Assembly (NCBI GenBank): GCA_963697915.1
Contig: OY969103.1
Coordinates: forward strand, 1,116,001 to 1,180,000
From: VRUE01 sp963697915
GTDB lineage: Bacteria; Actinomycetota; Thermoleophilia; Solirubrobacterales; 70-9
Direction of reading: 5' to 3'
Length of the DNA stretch: 64,000 nt
Of this stretch, positions 1 to 7,439 are shown in pieces; position 1 is the stretch's first letter, and each line of letters opens with the position of its first letter. A model generated the notes under the pieces. That model was given only the letters and a program-made list of their open reading frames with translations, made no database searches and was not told the origin of the DNA. The position numbers were made by a program, and so were the translations under genes.

Positions 1-1
1 A

Positions 2-469
2 GCCGGCAAAACGAAAAAAGCGAAAGCCGGGACGCGTGCCAAAAAAGCGTCCAACCGCAAACCGGCGGCTAAACCGAAAGCCAAAGCGAAACCAAAACCC
101 AAAGCGAAAGTCAAAGCAAAAGCTTCGAAAGCGGCGAAAAAAGCGCCGGCCGGCAACACCCCCCGCGTCACCGGGTTGGACAAGAGCGTCGAGCAGTTCC
201 GCGAAAGCCTCGAGCACAGCGTCACGCTCAGCCGCGACCGCCTGCAGGAGGTCGTCGACGACGCGGTTCAGCGTGGCCGGATGACCCGCAGCGACGCGGA
301 AAAGATGGTCACCGACCTGATCGACCGTGGCCGCCGCCAGACCGACAACCTGCTCAAAGAGCTGGAACGGCTGGTCAAACAGGCGCGCAAAGAGGTCGGT
401 GGGCGAACCGCGCCGGTGCGCAAACAGGCGACGCAGGCAGCCCGCCGAGCAGCCAAGAAGCTGGGCTAG
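2..469 (+). CDS. Lys/Ala-rich, histone H1-like helical protein (5' end outside window)
   Basis: The frame is open from base 2 to TAG at 469 (155 codons visible), so the gene begins before the window. The visible N-terminal 45 or so residues are almost only Lys, Ala and Pro (repeats such as KPKAKAK), like histone H1/HU-type DNA-binding tails. After a short TPRVTG linker follows about 95 residues of predicted amphipathic helix, starting LDKSVEQFRESLEHSV, with a Glu/Arg/Leu pattern as in phasin-like coiled coils, and a basic end (RRAAKKLG). An internal TTG at 176 could start a shorter product, but the K/A tail is in the same open frame, so I read one protein. Likely nucleoid-associated or granule-associated; the exact function is unknown. 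The next gene starts at the base after its stop codon. Confidence 0.6.
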   Translation, partial: AGKTKKAKAGTRAKKASNRKPAAKPKAKAKPKPKAKVKAKASKAAKKAPAGNTPRVTGLDKSVEQFRESLEHSVTLSRDRLQEVVDDAVQRGRMTRSDAEKMVTDLIDRGRRQTDNLLKELERLVKQARKEVGGRTAPVRKQATQAARRAAKKLG

Positions 470-1843
470 TTGACGGGCGCGGCCGGCCAGGCGCAGGCGG
501 CGCGCCCGCGCAAGGGGGAGCTGCTCGAGCTCGAGATCGACTCGCTCGCCTTCGGCGGGCGGGGCGTCGCCCGCAGCGGCGGCTACGTCGTCTTCGTCAC
601 CGGCGGCCTGCCGGGCGACCGGGTGCGCGCCGAGATCACCAAGCCGAAGCGCAAGTTCGCCGAGGCGCGCGCGGTCGAGCTGCTGCGCGGCGGCGAAGAG
701 CGGATCGAGAACCGCTGCCTGCACGAAGGCGAGCCCTGCCCCGGCGCGCCCTGGCAGGGGCTCGCCTACGAGCAGCAGCTGCTCCACAAGCGCAGCCAGG
801 TCGACGAGGCGCTGCGCCGGATCGGCGGCCTCGACGACTTCGAGCTGGAGGAGATCGTGCCGGCGGTCGAAGACTGGCGCTATCGCAACAAGCTCGAATA
901 CTCCTTCGGCGCCCGCGATGACGAGACCGTGCTCGGCTTCCACGCGCCAGGGCGCTGGGACCTCGTGATCGGCGCCGAGGATTGCCTGCTCGCCTCCGAG
1001 CGCGGCAACGCGGTCCGCAACGAGGTGCGCGAGTGGGCGCGCGCCGAAGCGGTGCCGCCCTACGAGCGCCGCGCCGGCGACGGCGTCCTCTGCAACCTGG
1101 TGGTGCGCGAAGGGCGCCGCAGCGGCCAGGTCCAGACCCGCCTGGTGACGACACCGGCACGCTTCCCCAAGCCCCCAGTCGACCTCCACACGGTCGTCGA
1201 CCCCGGTTCGGGCGGCAACGAGGGACCGACAGGCGTGCTCGGCGAGGAGTGGCTGCGCGAGGAGCTCTGCGGGCTCGAGTTCGAGATGTCCTACGGCGCC
1301 TTCTTCCAGACCAACACCGAGATGGCCGAGCGCCTCTACGCGGTCGCCGCCGAGTACGCCGGGCTGAGCGGCAGCGAGCGCCTCTACGACCTCTACTGCG
1401 GGATCGGCACGATCGGGCTGACGATGGCGGGCCAGGCCGGCGAGGTCTGGGGCCTGGAGCTCGTCCCCGAGGCGATCGCCGATGCGGAGCGCAACGCCGA
1501 GCGCAACGGGATCGCCAACGCCCGCTTCGTCGCCGGCAGCGCCCGCACCGGGGTGCGACCGCTGCTCGAGCAGGCGGGCAAGCCCGACGTCGTCCTCGTC
1601 GACCCGCCCCGCGCCGGCCTCTCGCAGAAGATCGTGCGCCGGGTCCTGGAGTGCGAGGCGAAGCGCATCGTTTACGTGTCGTGCAACCCGACGACGCTGG
1701 CGCCGAACGCGGCGCAGCTGGTCGAGGCCGGCTATAGGCTGCGCCGGGTGAGGCCTGTGGACATGTTCCCCCAGACCCCCCACATCGAGTGCGTAGCGCT
1801 CTTCGAGCGAGACCAAGGCGCTCCCGGCAAAGGCGCCTCCTGA
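470..1843 (+). CDS. class I SAM-dependent RNA m5U methyltransferase (RumA/RlmD/TrmA family)
   Basis: 457 residues from a TTG start directly after the previous stop. Residues 15-72 form a TRAM RNA-binding domain. The C-terminal half is the SAM methyltransferase: FFQTNTEMAERLY (279-290), SAM loop YDLYCGIGTIGL (306-317), VDPPRAG (377-383), catalytic Cys405 in SCNPTTL and catalytic Glu440 in PHIECVALF. The family makes 5-methyluridine in 23S rRNA or tRNA; which RNA is used here cannot be told. Many RumA-type enzymes bind a 4Fe-4S cluster through C-x(n)-C-x2-C and a fourth Cys. Here Cys83, Cys90 and Cys172 are present, but the third position is Ala93 (CPGA instead of CGGC), so the cluster may be absent or altered. 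Overlaps the next start by one base (TGATG). Confidence 0.9.
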   Translation: MTGAAGQAQAARPRKGELLELEIDSLAFGGRGVARSGGYVVFVTGGLPGDRVRAEITKPKRKFAEARAVELLRGGEERIENRCLHEGEPCPGAPWQGLAYEQQLLHKRSQVDEALRRIGGLDDFELEEIVPAVEDWRYRNKLEYSFGARDDETVLGFHAPGRWDLVIGAEDCLLASERGNAVRNEVREWARAEAVPPYERRAGDGVLCNLVVREGRRSGQVQTRLVTTPARFPKPPVDLHTVVDPGSGGNEGPTGVLGEEWLREELCGLEFEMSYGAFFQTNTEMAERLYAVAAEYAGLSGSERLYDLYCGIGTIGLTMAGQAGEVWGLELVPEAIADAERNAERNGIANARFVAGSARTGVRPLLEQAGKPDVVLVDPPRAGLSQKIVRRVLECEAKRIVYVSCNPTTLAPNAAQLVEAGYRLRRVRPVDMFPQTPHIECVALFERDQGAPGKGAS

Positions 1844-2616
1844 TGAGGGGATTCGGCGTCGCGGCGGGGCTCGACCCCGAGGTGGCGCGGCCGCTCGCCG
1901 AGCGCTGCGCCGAGCTCGGCTATGACTCGCTCTGGTCGAACGATCACCCAGGGGCCAAGGGCCTGGAGACGCTGGCCGAGTTCGCCGCCGCGGCGCCGGA
2001 GACCGACCTCGGCGTCGCCGTGATCGCGATCGACCGCACGCCGCCCGAGCAGATCGCCGCTGACCTGGAGCGGCTCGGCCTCGACCCGGCGCGGCTCTGG
2101 CTCGGCGTCGGCGCCGGCTTCGCCGAGAAGCCGCTGACCAGGATGCGCGACTCGCTGCCGGAGCTGCGCGAGCGGCTGCCCGGCGTGCGCCTCGTGCTCG
2201 CCGCGATGGGCCCGAAGATGTGTGCCCTGGCCGGCGCCGAGTTCGACGGCGCCTTCTTCAACTGGATGACCCCCGAGTTCGCCGCCCGCGCCCACCAGCA
2301 CGTCGAGGCCGGCGCCCGCGACGCCGGCCGCGAGCCCCCACCGGTCTTCGGCTACGTCCGCACCGCCGTCGGCGAGGACGCCGAGGCGCGCCTCGCCAAG
2401 GAGGAGTCCTTCTACCGCGACCTCCACGACGGCTACCGCAACCACTTCGCCCGCCTCGGCGAGCCCGGGGGCACGGTCGGCGTCGCCGCCCCCGACGGCC
2501 CCACCGCCCAGAAGCGCCTAGCCGCCTACACCGCCCTCGACACGGTCGTGGTCCGCGGCCTGGCCAGCGCCCGCGTCGAGCCGATGACCGCCCTCGCCGA
2601 GGCCGCCGCGCCCTGA
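1843..2616 (+). CDS. luciferase-like monooxygenase (LLM) family flavin/F420-dependent oxidoreductase
   Basis: 257 residues from ATG in a TGATG overlap with the methyltransferase; an upstream in-frame ATG at 1789 lies inside that gene and is rejected. The protein has the TIM-barrel pattern of bacterial luciferase-like enzymes: LAERCAELGYDSLWSNDHP near the N-terminus, then TDLGVAVIAIDRTPPEQIAADLERLGLDPARLWLGVGAGF, and FDGAFFNWMTPEFAARA toward the C-terminus. Members use FMN or coenzyme F420 to oxidise or reduce small molecules; the substrate is unknown. It is shorter than typical 320-340-residue members. Co-directional with, and probably translationally coupled to, the RNA methyltransferase, with no obvious functional link. 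Confidence 0.75.
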   Translation: MRGFGVAAGLDPEVARPLAERCAELGYDSLWSNDHPGAKGLETLAEFAAAAPETDLGVAVIAIDRTPPEQIAADLERLGLDPARLWLGVGAGFAEKPLTRMRDSLPELRERLPGVRLVLAAMGPKMCALAGAEFDGAFFNWMTPEFAARAHQHVEAGARDAGREPPPVFGYVRTAVGEDAEARLAKEESFYRDLHDGYRNHFARLGEPGGTVGVAAPDGPTAQKRLAAYTALDTVVVRGLASARVEPMTALAEAAAP

Positions 2617-2623
2617 GCGTGTC

Positions 2624-3232
2624 TTAGCCTCGCCAGAAGCGGCTGACCAACCGTCTTCCGACGGCAGTCCAAACGACCTTGTGCCAACCGCTGATGTTCG
2701 TCGTCACCTTGTTGACGTAGAGAACGCCAGCTTCCGCAAGCTGTTCAGGTGCGCAGAGGTGTCGCTTCGTCGGGAAGGTGATGCAAACCGTGTACTGGAC
2801 TTCGCGATTTGCGCGAAAGAACGCCCCAACCTTGCTGCGACGGGGACATTCCCGCGCCGGCCGAGCGTACGGGGACAGCCCGCACGCAACGTAGGCGCGA
2901 AGGAACAGCGGTTCCTCTTCAGGGAGAGGGGGCACCGGAGTTGGCGGGGTTGGCACAGGGTCAGGCAGGGCCGGTACAGGCGGAGGCGATGGTGAGGGAG
3001 ATCCATAGGAGCAGGGACAGGGCAAGCTCTCGCAGGCAACTCCATCGTTATCGCCATCGAGTTGATGAGGATCACCCGGAAGCAGGTACCCCTGGGCTTG
3101 CGCCTGATTGGCGAAATCCGAGCAGTCGTAATCCAGCGCCTCCGATGGCGGCGGAAAGCAGATCAGGACCACTAGGCCTGCCACGAGGTAAGCCGTCGCA
3201 ACGACCCCGCGACGACGGAGAGTGACACTCAT
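2624..3232 (-). CDS. secreted Excalibur calcium-binding domain protein
   Basis: 202 residues. I start at ATG 3232 (MSVTLRRRGVVATAYLVAGLV), which gives a signal peptide or membrane anchor; the frame is open further upstream but that part has no support. Just after the signal comes DYDCSDFANQAQAQGYL...DGDNDGVACESLPC, the Excalibur motif: paired Cys and a DxDxDGxxCE calcium loop. A Pro/Ser-rich linker (PSPSPPPVPALPDPVPTPP) leads to a roughly 95-residue C-terminal domain with four Cys (AYVACGLSPYARPARECP, QYTVCITFP, HLCAPEQL) that I do not recognise. Likely exported and calcium-binding. Convergent with the LLM gene, 7 bp between the stops. Codon use is less GC-biased than in its neighbours. Confidence 0.75.
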   Translation of the reverse strand: MSVTLRRRGVVATAYLVAGLVVLICFPPPSEALDYDCSDFANQAQAQGYLLPGDPHQLDGDNDGVACESLPCPCSYGSPSPSPPPVPALPDPVPTPPTPVPPLPEEEPLFLRAYVACGLSPYARPARECPRRSKVGAFFRANREVQYTVCITFPTKRHLCAPEQLAEAGVLYVNKVTTNISGWHKVVWTAVGRRLVSRFWRG

Positions 3233-3241
3233 ATGCGGGAG

Positions 3242-3247
3242 TTTATA
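3242..3247 (-). promoter_or_regulatory. -10-like TATAAA, 9 nt before the Excalibur start codon
   Basis: On the minus strand TATAAA is followed after nine bases by ATG (3232), with no Shine-Dalgarno in between. The spacing would place transcription start at or near the initiation codon, so the mRNA may be leaderless. Inferred from sequence only. Confidence 0.45.
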
Positions 3248-3307
3248 TGCAGGATCTTCTGAGTTCTCAGTGACAAGATGGACTTGCAATGCCGGACTGA
3301 GCGGTCG

Positions 3308-3388
3308 CCGCAAGCAGAGGTGCTTGCGGGGGCGTGGCTGGGCAAGCAGCGCGACGCGTGCCGACGAGCGAATAGCAGAGCTATTCGC
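3308..3388 (-). terminator. two perfect 9-bp hairpins downstream of the UDG-like gene
   Basis: Hairpin one: CCGCAAGCA / TGCTTGCGG with a GAGG loop (3308-3329). Hairpin two: GCGAATAGC / GCTATTCGC with an AGA loop (3368-3388). Both lie in the 226-bp space between the UDG-like stop (3459, minus) and the Excalibur start (3232, minus), where I see no gene. They fit intrinsic termination or 3'-end protection for the operon ending at 3459; no U-tract follows, as is common in Actinobacteria. Confidence 0.45.
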
Positions 3389-3458
3389 GAGGAGGAACGT
3401 GGTGCGATGTGCCGGCCAGACGCGTCAGCCGCAAGTGCATCTGCGCAGCGGCGCCCGC

Positions 3459-4121
3459 TCAGTACGGCGGCAGGTCCTCGTACCACTCGCCGAGGGTCTT
3501 GAAGGAGCGCCAGAAGCGCTGCTTGGCGCCCTCCTCGTCGAGCGACTCGTCGATGTCGGGGGTGTAGAGGGCGTCGATGGTGGGGGTGAAGGCCTGGATC
3601 TCCCCCTCGCGCGGCTCGATCGGACGCGAGAGCGGGACTTGGAGCCCGTTGATGACGCGCAGCGCCGGCTCGCCCATGACGACGACGATCTTCGGCTGCA
3701 CGATCGCCAGCTCCTCGACCAGGCGCCGCAGGCACTCGGGGGCGGCGAGGTCGGGCTCGGCGATCGGGCACTTGACGCAGAGCGTGCCGTAGACGACCAG
3801 CGGGTCGATCCCCAGTCGTTTGAAGCTCTTCATCAGCGCGTTGCCGGGACGGCCGTAGAAGGCGACCCCCTCTTCGATCTCGGCGACGCCAGGAGCCTGC
3901 TTGACCATGAAGACGTCGGCCTGGGGGTGGCCGGAGCCGAGCACCGGCATCAGCTTGCCGCGCGGGCAGTGCGGGCAATCCTGCAGCTCGTGGGTCAGCT
4001 GGTTGAGCTCGCGGATCGCGCGCTCCAGGTACTTCTCTCTTATCTCGTCGTCGGTCGCCGGCACGCTCGGCGATTTCTTTGACGGGCCGGGCGTGGGTCC
4101 TTTCGCGCCGGCTTCCTGCAT
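3459..4121 (-). CDS. uracil-DNA glycosylase superfamily protein (family 4/5-like, divergent active site)
   Basis: 220 residues. The fold is suggested by QAPGVAEIEEGVAFYGRPGNALMKSF (75-100), equivalent to the GEAPGxxEDxxGxPFxGxxGxxL region of family 4 UDGs, by PKIVVVMGEPAL (143-154), and by Cys49, Cys52, Cys115 (or 118) and Cys130, whose spacing matches the 4Fe-4S cysteines of thermophilic family 4 enzymes. Two catalytic motifs look altered: the first reads KQAPG rather than GEAPG, and the usual HPS motif before the C-terminal helix is TPD (187-189), with no His. It may be an inactive or differently specific relative. It sits 25 bp downstream of the PHP fusion gene and is probably co-transcribed with the inositol operon. 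Confidence 0.7.
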   Translation of the reverse strand: MQEAGAKGPTPGPSKKSPSVPATDDEIREKYLERAIRELNQLTHELQDCPHCPRGKLMPVLGSGHPQADVFMVKQAPGVAEIEEGVAFYGRPGNALMKSFKRLGIDPLVVYGTLCVKCPIAEPDLAAPECLRRLVEELAIVQPKIVVVMGEPALRVINGLQVPLSRPIEPREGEIQAFTPTIDALYTPDIDESLDEEGAKQRFWRSFKTLGEWYEDLPPY

Positions 4122-4146
4122 CAGCTCTTGCTCGCCTGGGCGGCGC

Positions 4147-5424
4147 TCACGAGACCCGGCGGCGTTCGCGCCGCGGCCGCCCGCCCCGCACCGGCTTGGC
4201 GTCCGGGACGCTGCGTTTCGGCGCCTTCGGCCGGCCGGTCGTCTGCAGCAGCTTCAGGGCCTGCACGTAGACGAGGTTCTTGTGCTTGCGGGTGATGTCG
4301 GCGTCGCGCATCGCCTCGAGGAACTCGGCCGGCCCGTCGAAGTCGTGGATCCGCTGCCGCACGCTGCCCAGCCCCTGGGCGACGTGGCTGTCGGAGCCGG
4401 CACCGGGGACGATCCGGTACTTGCGGGCGAAGCGCTCGGCCTCCTCGTTGAAGGCGGTCAGCGCCACGCGCGGGTTGAAGACCTCGAGGATGTCGATCTC
4501 CTCGACGATGTCGAGCAGGTGCTCGTAGTCGGGGACCGAGTGGAAGCGGTCGAAGGGGTGCGGGACGTAGACCAGGCCGCCCTGCTCGCGGATCGCGGCG
4601 ATCGTCTCCGCCATCGTCATCCCGCGCGGGATCTTCTCCTCGAGGAAGAGGCCGATCACCTCGCCCTGCTCGGCGGTCTTCACCTCCTCGGCGACGATCA
4701 CCTTGATGTCGCCCATCTCGGCCGCTACCCGGCGCGCCTCCAGCGCCCCCGAGACCTCGTTGTGATCGGTGATCGCGATCGCCCCGAGGCCGCGGTCGCG
4801 CGCCGTCTGCAGCAGCACCTCGACCGGCGTCGCGCAATCCGTCGAGTGGTCGGTGTGCATGTGCAGGTCGACCTCGATCAGCGGCCGCGAGGCGATCCGC
4901 TCGCGCACCTCCGGGTCGCCGGCCGGGTCGTGACGGCGCGCCAGCAGGCGGCGGTAGATCGCTTCCAGCTCGTCGGCGACCCGTCCCCAGTCGCGCTCGC
5001 CACCGCCCGGCGCGACCAGCTCGTACGGCCCCGGGAAGTAGCGCTGCAGCAGCTCGCCGGTCGCCGGCGCGCTCACCGTACGGGCGTCGAGGCGGCCGAA
5101 GAAGATCTCGACCAGGGGGCGCGCCACCTGGGTCGAGAGCACCCGCTCCTGCGGCTTGTGGAAGGTGGCGACGTTGAGCGAGTAGGAGTGGCGCAGCGCC
5201 GCCGAGGAGACGCTCGGCGCGAACGGCTCGTGGACGTGGACGACGTCGAGCGAGTTGTTGGCGCCGAGCAGGCGCTTGACCGGGTCGCCGGCGGCGACCC
5301 GGAGCACCTCGTGGCCGCGCCGCTCGAGCTCCTCGGAGACCCGCCGCACGAACTCGTTGACGGCGTTGCGAGTGCCCCGTCGGTGGGGCGTTACCTGGGC
5401 TACCGAGAGTGGCGCGTCCGGCAC
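4147..5424 (-). CDS. fusion of a PimA-like GT4 N-terminal half with a PHP-domain metallophosphoesterase
   Basis: 425 residues from GTG 5424, eight bases after the inositol-phosphate synthase stop. Residues 5-140 match the N-terminal Rossmann half of GT4/PimA mannosyltransferases: LSVAQVTPHRRGT, ELERRGHEV (33-40), DVVHVHEPFAPS (60-71), NVATFH (84-89), FPGPYELVAPGG (130-141). The sequence then jumps to a final GT helix (DWGRVADELEAIYRRL), so the donor-sugar-binding domain with the EX7E motif is missing. Residues 184-390 form a PHP domain with its metal ligands: DLHMHTDHS (H188, H190), AIAITDHNE, EE near VIVAEEV, VPHPFDRFH, EVFNPR and GAGSDSH. PHP domains hydrolyse phosphoesters. Without the donor domain it cannot be an ordinary glycosyltransferase. 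Inferred: a phosphoesterase placed on inositol lipid by the PimA-type acceptor/membrane domain. Confidence 0.8.
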   Translation of the reverse strand: MPDAPLSVAQVTPHRRGTRNAVNEFVRRVSEELERRGHEVLRVAAGDPVKRLLGANNSLDVVHVHEPFAPSVSSAALRHSYSLNVATFHKPQERVLSTQVARPLVEIFFGRLDARTVSAPATGELLQRYFPGPYELVAPGGGERDWGRVADELEAIYRRLLARRHDPAGDPEVRERIASRPLIEVDLHMHTDHSTDCATPVEVLLQTARDRGLGAIAITDHNEVSGALEARRVAAEMGDIKVIVAEEVKTAEQGEVIGLFLEEKIPRGMTMAETIAAIREQGGLVYVPHPFDRFHSVPDYEHLLDIVEEIDILEVFNPRVALTAFNEEAERFARKYRIVPGAGSDSHVAQGLGSVRQRIHDFDGPAEFLEAMRDADITRKHKNLVYVQALKLLQTTGRPKAPKRSVPDAKPVRGGRPRRERRRVS

Positions 5425-5432
5425 AGCCTGGC

Positions 5433-6602
5433 TCAGGCCGAGACCTTCGCCTCGCCCGGCGCCGGGCTCTTGCCGCGGGCGTTGGCCGAGATGAACTCCT
5501 CGGTCTGCTCGCGCGCTTCGTCGTCGGGCCGCTGACTGTGCGGCGACTTCATCAGGTAGCTGGAGGGACCGTCGAGCTGGCCGGCGATGCCGTTGTTGAG
5601 CGCCAGCTTGATGATCCGCACCGCGTCGATGACGACGCCGGCCGAGTTGGGCGAGTCCCAGACCTCGAGCTTGAGCTCGACGTTGAGCGGCACGTCGCCG
5701 AACGAGTTGCCCTCGAGCCGGATGTGCGCCCACTTGCGGTCGGTCAGCCACGGCACGTAGTCGGATGGCCCGACGTGGACGTCCTCCTCGGGCAGCTCGT
5801 GGCCCATGATCGAGGTGACCGCGTTGGTCTTCGAGATCTTCTTCGAGTCCAGCCGCTCGCGCTCGAGCATGTTGAAGAAGTCCATGTTGCCGCCGACGTT
5901 GAGCTGCGAGGTCCGCTGCAGCCGCACGCCGCGATCGTGGAAGAGGCGCGCCAGCTGGCGGTGGACGATCGTCGCCCCGACCTGGGACTTGATGTCGTCG
6001 CCGATGATCGGCAGCCCCGCCTCGCGGAAGCGCTTGTCCCAGTAGTCCTCGCGGGCGATGAACACGGGCAGGCAGTTGACGAAGCCGACGCCGGCCTTGA
6101 GCGCCTGCTCGACGTACCACTTGGTCGCCTCCTCGGAGCCGACCGGCAGGTAACAGACCAGGACGTCGGCCTTGGTCTCTTTGAGGATCCCGACCACGTC
6201 CGCCGTTTCGCCCGGCGCTTTGGTGATCTTCTGCTTCAGGTACTTGCCGAGCCCGTCGTGGGTCATGCCGCGCTCGACCTTGACCCCCAGCTGCGGCACC
6301 TCGGCGAACTTGATCGTGTCGTTCTGGCCCGACCAGATCGCCTCGGAGAGGTCCTTGCCGACCTTCTCGGAGTCGATGTCGAAGGCGGCGACGAACTCGA
6401 CGTCGCGGACGTGGTAGCCGCCCAGGTCGACATGCATCAGGCCGGGGACTTCGTCGCTCGGGTCGGCGTCCTTGTAGTACTGGACGCCCTGGATGAAGGA
6501 GTTGGCGCAGTTGCCGACGCCGACGATCGCGACGCGGACCTTCTCGTCCGTGCGGGCGGCGCCGTTCCCGTTGCTGCCGCTTGCTCCGTTGGTCTCGCTC
6601 AT
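5433..6602 (-). CDS. ino1: myo-inositol-3-phosphate synthase
   Basis: 389 residues. Converts glucose-6-phosphate to 1L-myo-inositol-1(3)-phosphate using NAD+, the entry step to inositol lipids and mycothiol. Seen: Rossmann motif VRVAIVGVGNCANSFIQGVQYY (22-43), ADVLVCYLPVGSEEATKWYVEQAL, GDDIKSQVGATIVHR (GDD-K-QVGAT active-site region), LNVGGNMDFFNML and SAGVVIDAVRIIKLALNN. The length fits short actinobacterial Ino1. Start ATG 6602 has AGGAAGGA upstream at about 10 nt. It lies between a CDP-alcohol phosphatidyltransferase and the PHP fusion gene on the same strand, which supports the inositol-lipid role. Confidence 0.95.
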   Translation of the reverse strand: MSETNGASGSNGNGAARTDEKVRVAIVGVGNCANSFIQGVQYYKDADPSDEVPGLMHVDLGGYHVRDVEFVAAFDIDSEKVGKDLSEAIWSGQNDTIKFAEVPQLGVKVERGMTHDGLGKYLKQKITKAPGETADVVGILKETKADVLVCYLPVGSEEATKWYVEQALKAGVGFVNCLPVFIAREDYWDKRFREAGLPIIGDDIKSQVGATIVHRQLARLFHDRGVRLQRTSQLNVGGNMDFFNMLERERLDSKKISKTNAVTSIMGHELPEEDVHVGPSDYVPWLTDRKWAHIRLEGNSFGDVPLNVELKLEVWDSPNSAGVVIDAVRIIKLALNNGIAGQLDGPSSYLMKSPHSQRPDDEAREQTEEFISANARGKSPAPGEAKVSA

Positions 6603-6663
6603 GAAGTTCTGGATCCTTCCTCGATCTCTCTGACGGGCAAATCAAACCCGCGCCTTTGACTGG

Positions 6664-7332
6664 TTACAGCTCGGGTGGTCCCGCGGTCTCGTTCGAGAGC
6701 TGGTTTCTGACGTGCCATACGCGCTGGATCGTGGTCACGATGGTCAACGCCGCAATCAGGTAGACGGCGGGCGCCAGGAGCTCGAAATCGCCGAGCCCGG
6801 CCCCCTTGGCGAAGACCAGTCCGACGGACAGTATGACTACCCGTACGGGACGGGTCGCCAACCCGACCTTGCACTCGACCCCGAGCGCCTCGGCCCGGGC
6901 CCGCGTGTAGGAGACCATCAGCGAGCCGAGCACGGCGACGACGCACATCGCGGCGGCGAAGTCGTCGCCGGTCGCGGCGAAGTAGCCGGCGACCGCGGCC
7001 AGCACGACCCCCTCCTCGATCCGGTCCAGGGTCGAGTCGAGGAAGGCGCCGAAGAGGGTCCCCTTGCCCGACATCCGCGAGTAACGGCCGTCGAGCGTGT
7101 CCATCACCGAGCCGACGATGAAGGCGATCCCGGCAAGGAAGAAGAGGCGCTGGGTGACCAGGGCCGCCGCGACCAGGTTGCCGATCAGGCCGGCGATCGA
7201 GATCGCGTTTGGGGTCAGCCGCGACTCGATCAGGCGCTCGCGGGCGTAGGCGCGCAGCTCCTGCCCGTTGCGGGCTTGACGGCCACCGTTGCGGCGCGAC
7301 CGGGGAGCCCTTGACTGGGCCGGTGGGTCCAT
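6664..7332 (-). CDS. CDP-alcohol phosphatidyltransferase, probable phosphatidylinositol-phosphate synthase
   Basis: 222 residues from ATG 7332; the frame continues upstream but the rest is antisense noise. The CDP-OH-P signature is intact: D78xxD81G82...R86...G95xxxD99xxxD103 (DTLDGRYSR ... FGAFLDSTLDR), within a multi-helix membrane protein. Family members move a phospho-alcohol from CDP-diacylglycerol. In Actinobacteria the PgsA1/PIPS branch joins CDP-DAG with inositol-3-phosphate to give phosphatidylinositol phosphate, and the next gene makes that inositol phosphate, so PIP synthase is the best specific call. A phosphatidylglycerol-phosphate synthase cannot be fully excluded. Confidence 0.85.
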   Translation of the reverse strand: MDPPAQSRAPRSRRNGGRQARNGQELRAYARERLIESRLTPNAISIAGLIGNLVAAALVTQRLFFLAGIAFIVGSVMDTLDGRYSRMSGKGTLFGAFLDSTLDRIEEGVVLAAVAGYFAATGDDFAAAMCVVAVLGSLMVSYTRARAEALGVECKVGLATRPVRVVILSVGLVFAKGAGLGDFELLAPAVYLIAALTIVTTIQRVWHVRNQLSNETAGPPEL

Positions 7333-7389
7333 TGCGGTGAGGCTAGAACATCCGGGACCGGGAAACCGGGCGAACCCCGGATCCAGGTC

Positions 7390-7428
7390 CTCACGCGTTC
7401 TCCCTCTATTACCGGGAAAACGCGTGAG
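7390..7428. repeat. palindromic repeat family A, copy 1
   Basis: A 39-bp inverted repeat: CTCACGCGTTCTCCC, a 9-nt loop, then GGGAAAACGCGTGAG (one mismatch). It is nearly identical to copies at 38847-38885 and 55712-55750. It lies downstream of the PAP2 gene on the minus strand and upstream of the phosphatidyltransferase. It may act as a terminator or mRNA 3'-end hairpin; recurrence with conserved arms and loop also suggests a REP-like element. Confidence 0.8.
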
Positions 7429-7439
7429 AAATGGAGTCG

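Noticed and set aside
3901..5535. 544-codon plus-strand frame opposite the PHP fusion gene
   Set aside because: Asp/Arg/Leu-rich antisense shadow; the minus strand carries clear GT4 and PHP motifs.
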